From NCBI RefSeq assembly GCF_900163625.1, contig NZ_FUIE01000053.1, forward strand, positions 1 to 55,746: a stretch of 55,746 nt of DNA, given 5' to 3'. This stretch comes from Brevundimonas diminuta 3F5N. GTDB lineage: Bacteria; Pseudomonadota; Alphaproteobacteria; Caulobacterales; Caulobacteraceae. Made by a program: the position numbers and the translations under genes. This document shows positions 53,653 through 55,746 of this stretch, piece by piece (positions within the stretch are counted from its first letter, which is position 1; each line of letters starts with the position of its first letter). Under the pieces are notes generated by a model, which worked only from the letters and a program-made list of their open reading frames with translations, was not told where the DNA came from and did no database searches.

Positions 53653-54411
53653 TCAGACGCTCCGGCGCAGGTTCAGGTCGGACGGCGGCGGTGGCGGAGG
53701 CGGAGGCGGCGGGGTCGCGGGCGCGCCCAGACGCCGGGCGATGGCCGACTGCAGGTCATCGGCGAAGGCTTCCAGACGGCCCGTGAACTTACCCGCCGAC
53801 ACCGAGAAGGCGTTGAAGGCGATATAGGCCGGGATGGCCGCCGCCAGACCGATGGCAGTAGCGAACAGGGCCTCGGCGATGGCCGGGGCCACGGTCGTCA
53901 GATTGGTGTTGCCCGCCGCCGCGATGCTGTCGAAGGCGTTCATGATGCCCCACACCGTGCCGAATAGGCCGATGAAGGGCGAGGCCGTGGCGACCACTGA
54001 CAGCACGCCCAGGCCGTTCTCGATCTTCTGGCTCTCGCGGGCGATGACCGAATCCAGGGCGCGGTCGATGCGGGCGATCAGCATGGAGCCCTGCGTGTCC
54101 GTCATGGCGCCGCGCGTGCGCGCCTCGCGCCAGTCCTGCAGCGTCAGCACCAGCATGCGCGGCAGGGGATCGACGGGCTGCGCCCCTGCCTGGGCGGCGA
54201 CCTCCTCCAGCGAGCGGCCGCTCTCCACCTGTTTTTCGAACTCGGTCGCGCGGGCGTTCATGCGCGAGAAACGCACCGCCTTGTCGATGATGATGGTCCA
54301 GGACCAGACCGAGGCCGCGGCCAGGCCGATCATCACCGTCTTGACCACCCAGTCGGCGGTCATGAACAGCTCGATGGGATTCAGCAGGGAGGCGTCGGCG
54401 GGCGGAGTCAT
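53653..54411 (-). CDS. tolQ: Tol-Pal system protein TolQ
   Basis: MotA/ExbB-type proton-channel subunit. 252 residues from the ATG at 54411, with three membrane helices (about 18-40, 133-155 and 172-195). Motifs are [26 protein letters not shown] and [26 protein letters not shown]. The C terminus carries a run of ten prolines followed by SDLNLRRSV, an extension not present in E. coli TolQ. First of the tolQRAB-pal genes. Confidence 0.95.
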   Translation of the reverse strand: MTPPADASLLNPIELFMTADWVVKTVMIGLAAASVWSWTIIIDKAVRFSRMNARATEFEKQVESGRSLEEVAAQAGAQPVDPLPRMLVLTLQDWREARTRGAMTDTQGSMLIARIDRALDSVIARESQKIENGLGVLSVVATASPFIGLFGTVWGIMNAFDSIAAAGNTNLTTVAPAIAEALFATAIGLAAAIPAYIAFNAFSVSAGKFTGRLEAFADDLQSAIARRLGAPATPPPPPPPPPPSDLNLRRSV

Positions 54412-54534
54412 GCTTGGTCCTTGGCGGAAAGTCCGTTCATCCGCCTTTTGCACCGGGCGGACGTGGCGGTTTCATGGCGGCGGGTCTAACGGGCGTCGCG
54501 CCCGGCGTCACGGGGGCGTCGGCTGACAACCTCG

Positions 54535-54990
54535 TTATTGCGAGGCTTCACCGGAGAGCCAGGGCGTCACCAGCTCGACCAGCCGCTTCGTCGGACGGCG
54601 CGGACGCCCGTCCAGATGGATGCAGACGGCCGTCACATCGGCCCGGCACAATACGTCGCCGTCGCGCTCGACCGTCTGGCGGATGATCAGGCGCGGCCCC
54701 TTGATCGCCTCGTATCGGGTGCGGACCACCAGGGCGTCGTCGATCCGGGCGGGCTTCAGATATTTGATCGCCAGGTCCGACACCACGAAGGCCAGCGGCT
54801 CCTCCTGCTCCAGCAGGTCGACATGCCCTACGCCGGCCAGCCTCAGGAAATCCGACCGGCCCCGCTCGAAATAGCGGACGTAGTTGGCGTGATAGACGAG
54901 GCCGGTGAAGTCGGTGTCCTCGTAATAGACCCGCACGGGCAACAGGTGATCGCGGCCGTCGAAGCGGCCGGCGCTGGGTTGGTCGGTCAT
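54535..54990 (-). CDS. ybgC: Acyl-CoA thioesterase YbgC
   Basis: Hotdog-fold thioesterase of 151 residues, regularly placed at the head of tol-pal clusters. Catalytic-region motif VYYEDTDFTGLVYHANYVRYFERGRSDFL (Asp in YEDTDFTG), followed by SDLAIKYLKPARIDD. It is thought to act on phospholipid acyl-CoA/ACP. 123 bases separate it from tolQ; no terminator is seen, so it is probably in the same operon. Confidence 0.94.
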   Translation of the reverse strand: MTDQPSAGRFDGRDHLLPVRVYYEDTDFTGLVYHANYVRYFERGRSDFLRLAGVGHVDLLEQEEPLAFVVSDLAIKYLKPARIDDALVVRTRYEAIKGPRLIIRQTVERDGDVLCRADVTAVCIHLDGRPRRPTKRLVELVTPWLSGEASQ

Positions 54991-54994
54991 GGTC

Positions 54995-55378
54995 TCAGCT
55001 CTTGCCGGAAGCGGCGGCGGGCGCCGGGGCGTCGAAGCCCGGACAGTAGCGCGATTTCAGCGCCGCGAACTCGCCGGTCAGCGGATCATTGCTCATCAGG
55101 ATGCGATTGGGCCGCGAAACGAAGGCCACAGCCTCCCGGCTGCCCTTTAATCCCGCGTAGCCGCAGGCGGCGCGACCGCGCCCCGACTCGACATGGCGCA
55201 CCTCGGCCTGCGGCCCCATCTGCTCGCGCACCTGATCGAGAGCGCGTTCGGCCGGGGTCGTCTGCCTCGGCCCGAAGGTCGCGCCCTGCATCAGGGCGTA
55301 GACGCTGAAACCGCCCAGCACCAAGACCGCCGCGCCGAGCACGACGATCATCCGGTTCATCCTGCGGGGATGCGCCAA
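54995..55378 (-). CDS. Hypothetical membrane-anchored protein upstream of ybgC
   Basis: A 127-residue protein with one N-terminal signal anchor (about 9-30, IVVLGAAVLVLGGFSVYALM) and a periplasmic part containing two Cys (RAACGYAG and SRYCPGFD). I use the TTG start at 55378, because GGAGG lies 6 bases upstream; the ATG at 55360 has no ribosome site at normal distance. It is 4 bases from the ybgC start, so it is cotranscribed with the tol block. No family recognised. Confidence 0.6.
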   Translation of the reverse strand: MAHPRRMNRMIVVLGAAVLVLGGFSVYALMQGATFGPRQTTPAERALDQVREQMGPQAEVRHVESGRGRAACGYAGLKGSREAVAFVSRPNRILMSNDPLTGEFAALKSRYCPGFDAPAPAAASGKS

Positions 55379-55502
55379 CGGCCGCCTCCTTCTGGGAAGG
55401 GGAGGATGACCGGCTTTACCGCCGAGGTGAAGTCTTTTTGCGAAAGATTCGCGCCTCTCTTCTCCGCCCGGCGGAGAGCGAGGGACACCGTCGACCGTTT
55501 GA

Positions 55503-55712
55503 TCAGTCGCGGTCGTAGAGGCGCAGCACGGCCAGGGCGCCGATGGTGGTCAGCACGCCCAGCGCAAAGGCGCCGACCAGCGAGCTTGTGGCCGCCGCCG
55601 TCGACACCGTAACGGGCCGCTTGGCGTACCACTGAACGATCTCGCCGGCGTGGGCGTGATCGATGCCCTCGTCATAGGCTTCGTCCAGATAGGTGTCGTC
55701 GGCGGCGGCCAT
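55503..55712 (-). CDS. Hypothetical small membrane protein
   Basis: A 69-residue protein. An acidic N terminus (ADDTYLDEAYDEGIDHAHAGE) is followed by QWYAKRPVTVSTAAATSSLVGAF and a single membrane helix ending ALAVLRLYDRD. ATG at 55712 with GGAGAC 6 bases upstream; another ATG at 55739 would add nine residues. Unknown function. A 124-bp gap separates it from the next gene. Confidence 0.6.
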   Translation of the reverse strand: MAAADDTYLDEAYDEGIDHAHAGEIVQWYAKRPVTVSTAAATSSLVGAFALGVLTTIGALAVLRLYDRD

Positions 55713-55746
55713 CGGCGTCTCCAATTCATGCCTGCGCATAATCCCC

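Overview
The window looks like a chromosomal segment of a Caulobacteraceae alphaproteobacterium, most likely Brevundimonas. The evidence is: very GC-rich DNA; strong G/C third-position bias; an alphaproteobacterial LexA box (GTTC-N7-GTTC); a split glycine decarboxylase (gcvPA/gcvPB); paired b and b' ATP-synthase subunits; an erpA/dgt divergent pair; and a Tol-Pal cluster followed by cpoB-tilS-ftsH. Nearly all of it is core metabolism and cell-envelope DNA. I saw no rRNA, tRNA, insertion sequence, prophage or CRISPR array.

Layout, left to right. 1-3.1 kb: a SOS-controlled Y-family polymerase, then pncA and fbp on the minus strand. 3.2-8.2 kb: the glycine cleavage operon gcvT-gcvH-gcvPA-gcvPB behind a tandem glycine riboswitch. 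8.2-9.3 kb: two small membrane proteins. 9.4-12.1 kb: the Fo operon atpI-B-E-F'-F (minus). 12.2-17.3 kb: scpB-scpA-nagZ-SPOR-dgt (minus), divergent from erpA. 17.4-21.0 kb: a secreted small protein, a YpfJ-like zinc peptidase, a DUF418 membrane protein and a retropepsin-like protease. 21.2-29.0 kb: an aspartate-family cluster with thrC, thrB, a fused aspartokinase-homoserine dehydrogenase, metX and metB. 29.0-36.5 kb: a chemoreceptor, a TauE/SafE exporter, dusA, two SDR enzymes, an SdpR/SdpI pair and an alpha/beta hydrolase. 36.5-44.6 kb: a tyrA-like gene, pyrC, a GT9 glycosyltransferase, thiD with an SMR exporter, folP and rnk. 44.7-55.7 kb (all minus): the block ybgC-tolQ-tolR-tolA-tolB-pal / DUF3667 / cpoB-tilS-ftsH, preceded by two small membrane proteins.

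The most interesting region is the 656-bp divergent intergenic stretch 26071-26726. On the minus strand, ahead of the aspartokinase-homoserine dehydrogenase and thrB, it encodes a threonine-rich leader peptide (core ITTTGTTTM) followed by a strong terminator with a competing antiterminator pairing: a classical threonine attenuator. On the plus strand, ahead of metX-metB, it holds an S-box type (SAM-I clan) riboswitch and a 10-bp helix able to mask the metX ribosome-binding region. Homoserine is the branch point between threonine and methionine, so two back-to-back RNA sensors would tune the two branches separately. The fused enzyme lacks the ACT domains that normally give feedback inhibition by threonine, so transcription attenuation may carry the threonine feedback.

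Other points of note: a perfect 14-bp palindrome just upstream of the likely atp promoter; a dihydroorotase with Gln in place of the first metal-binding His; a DUF3667 gene placed between pal (with its own terminator) and cpoB; an sdpRI pair without sdpABC; and an unassigned structured intergenic stretch between folP and rnk.
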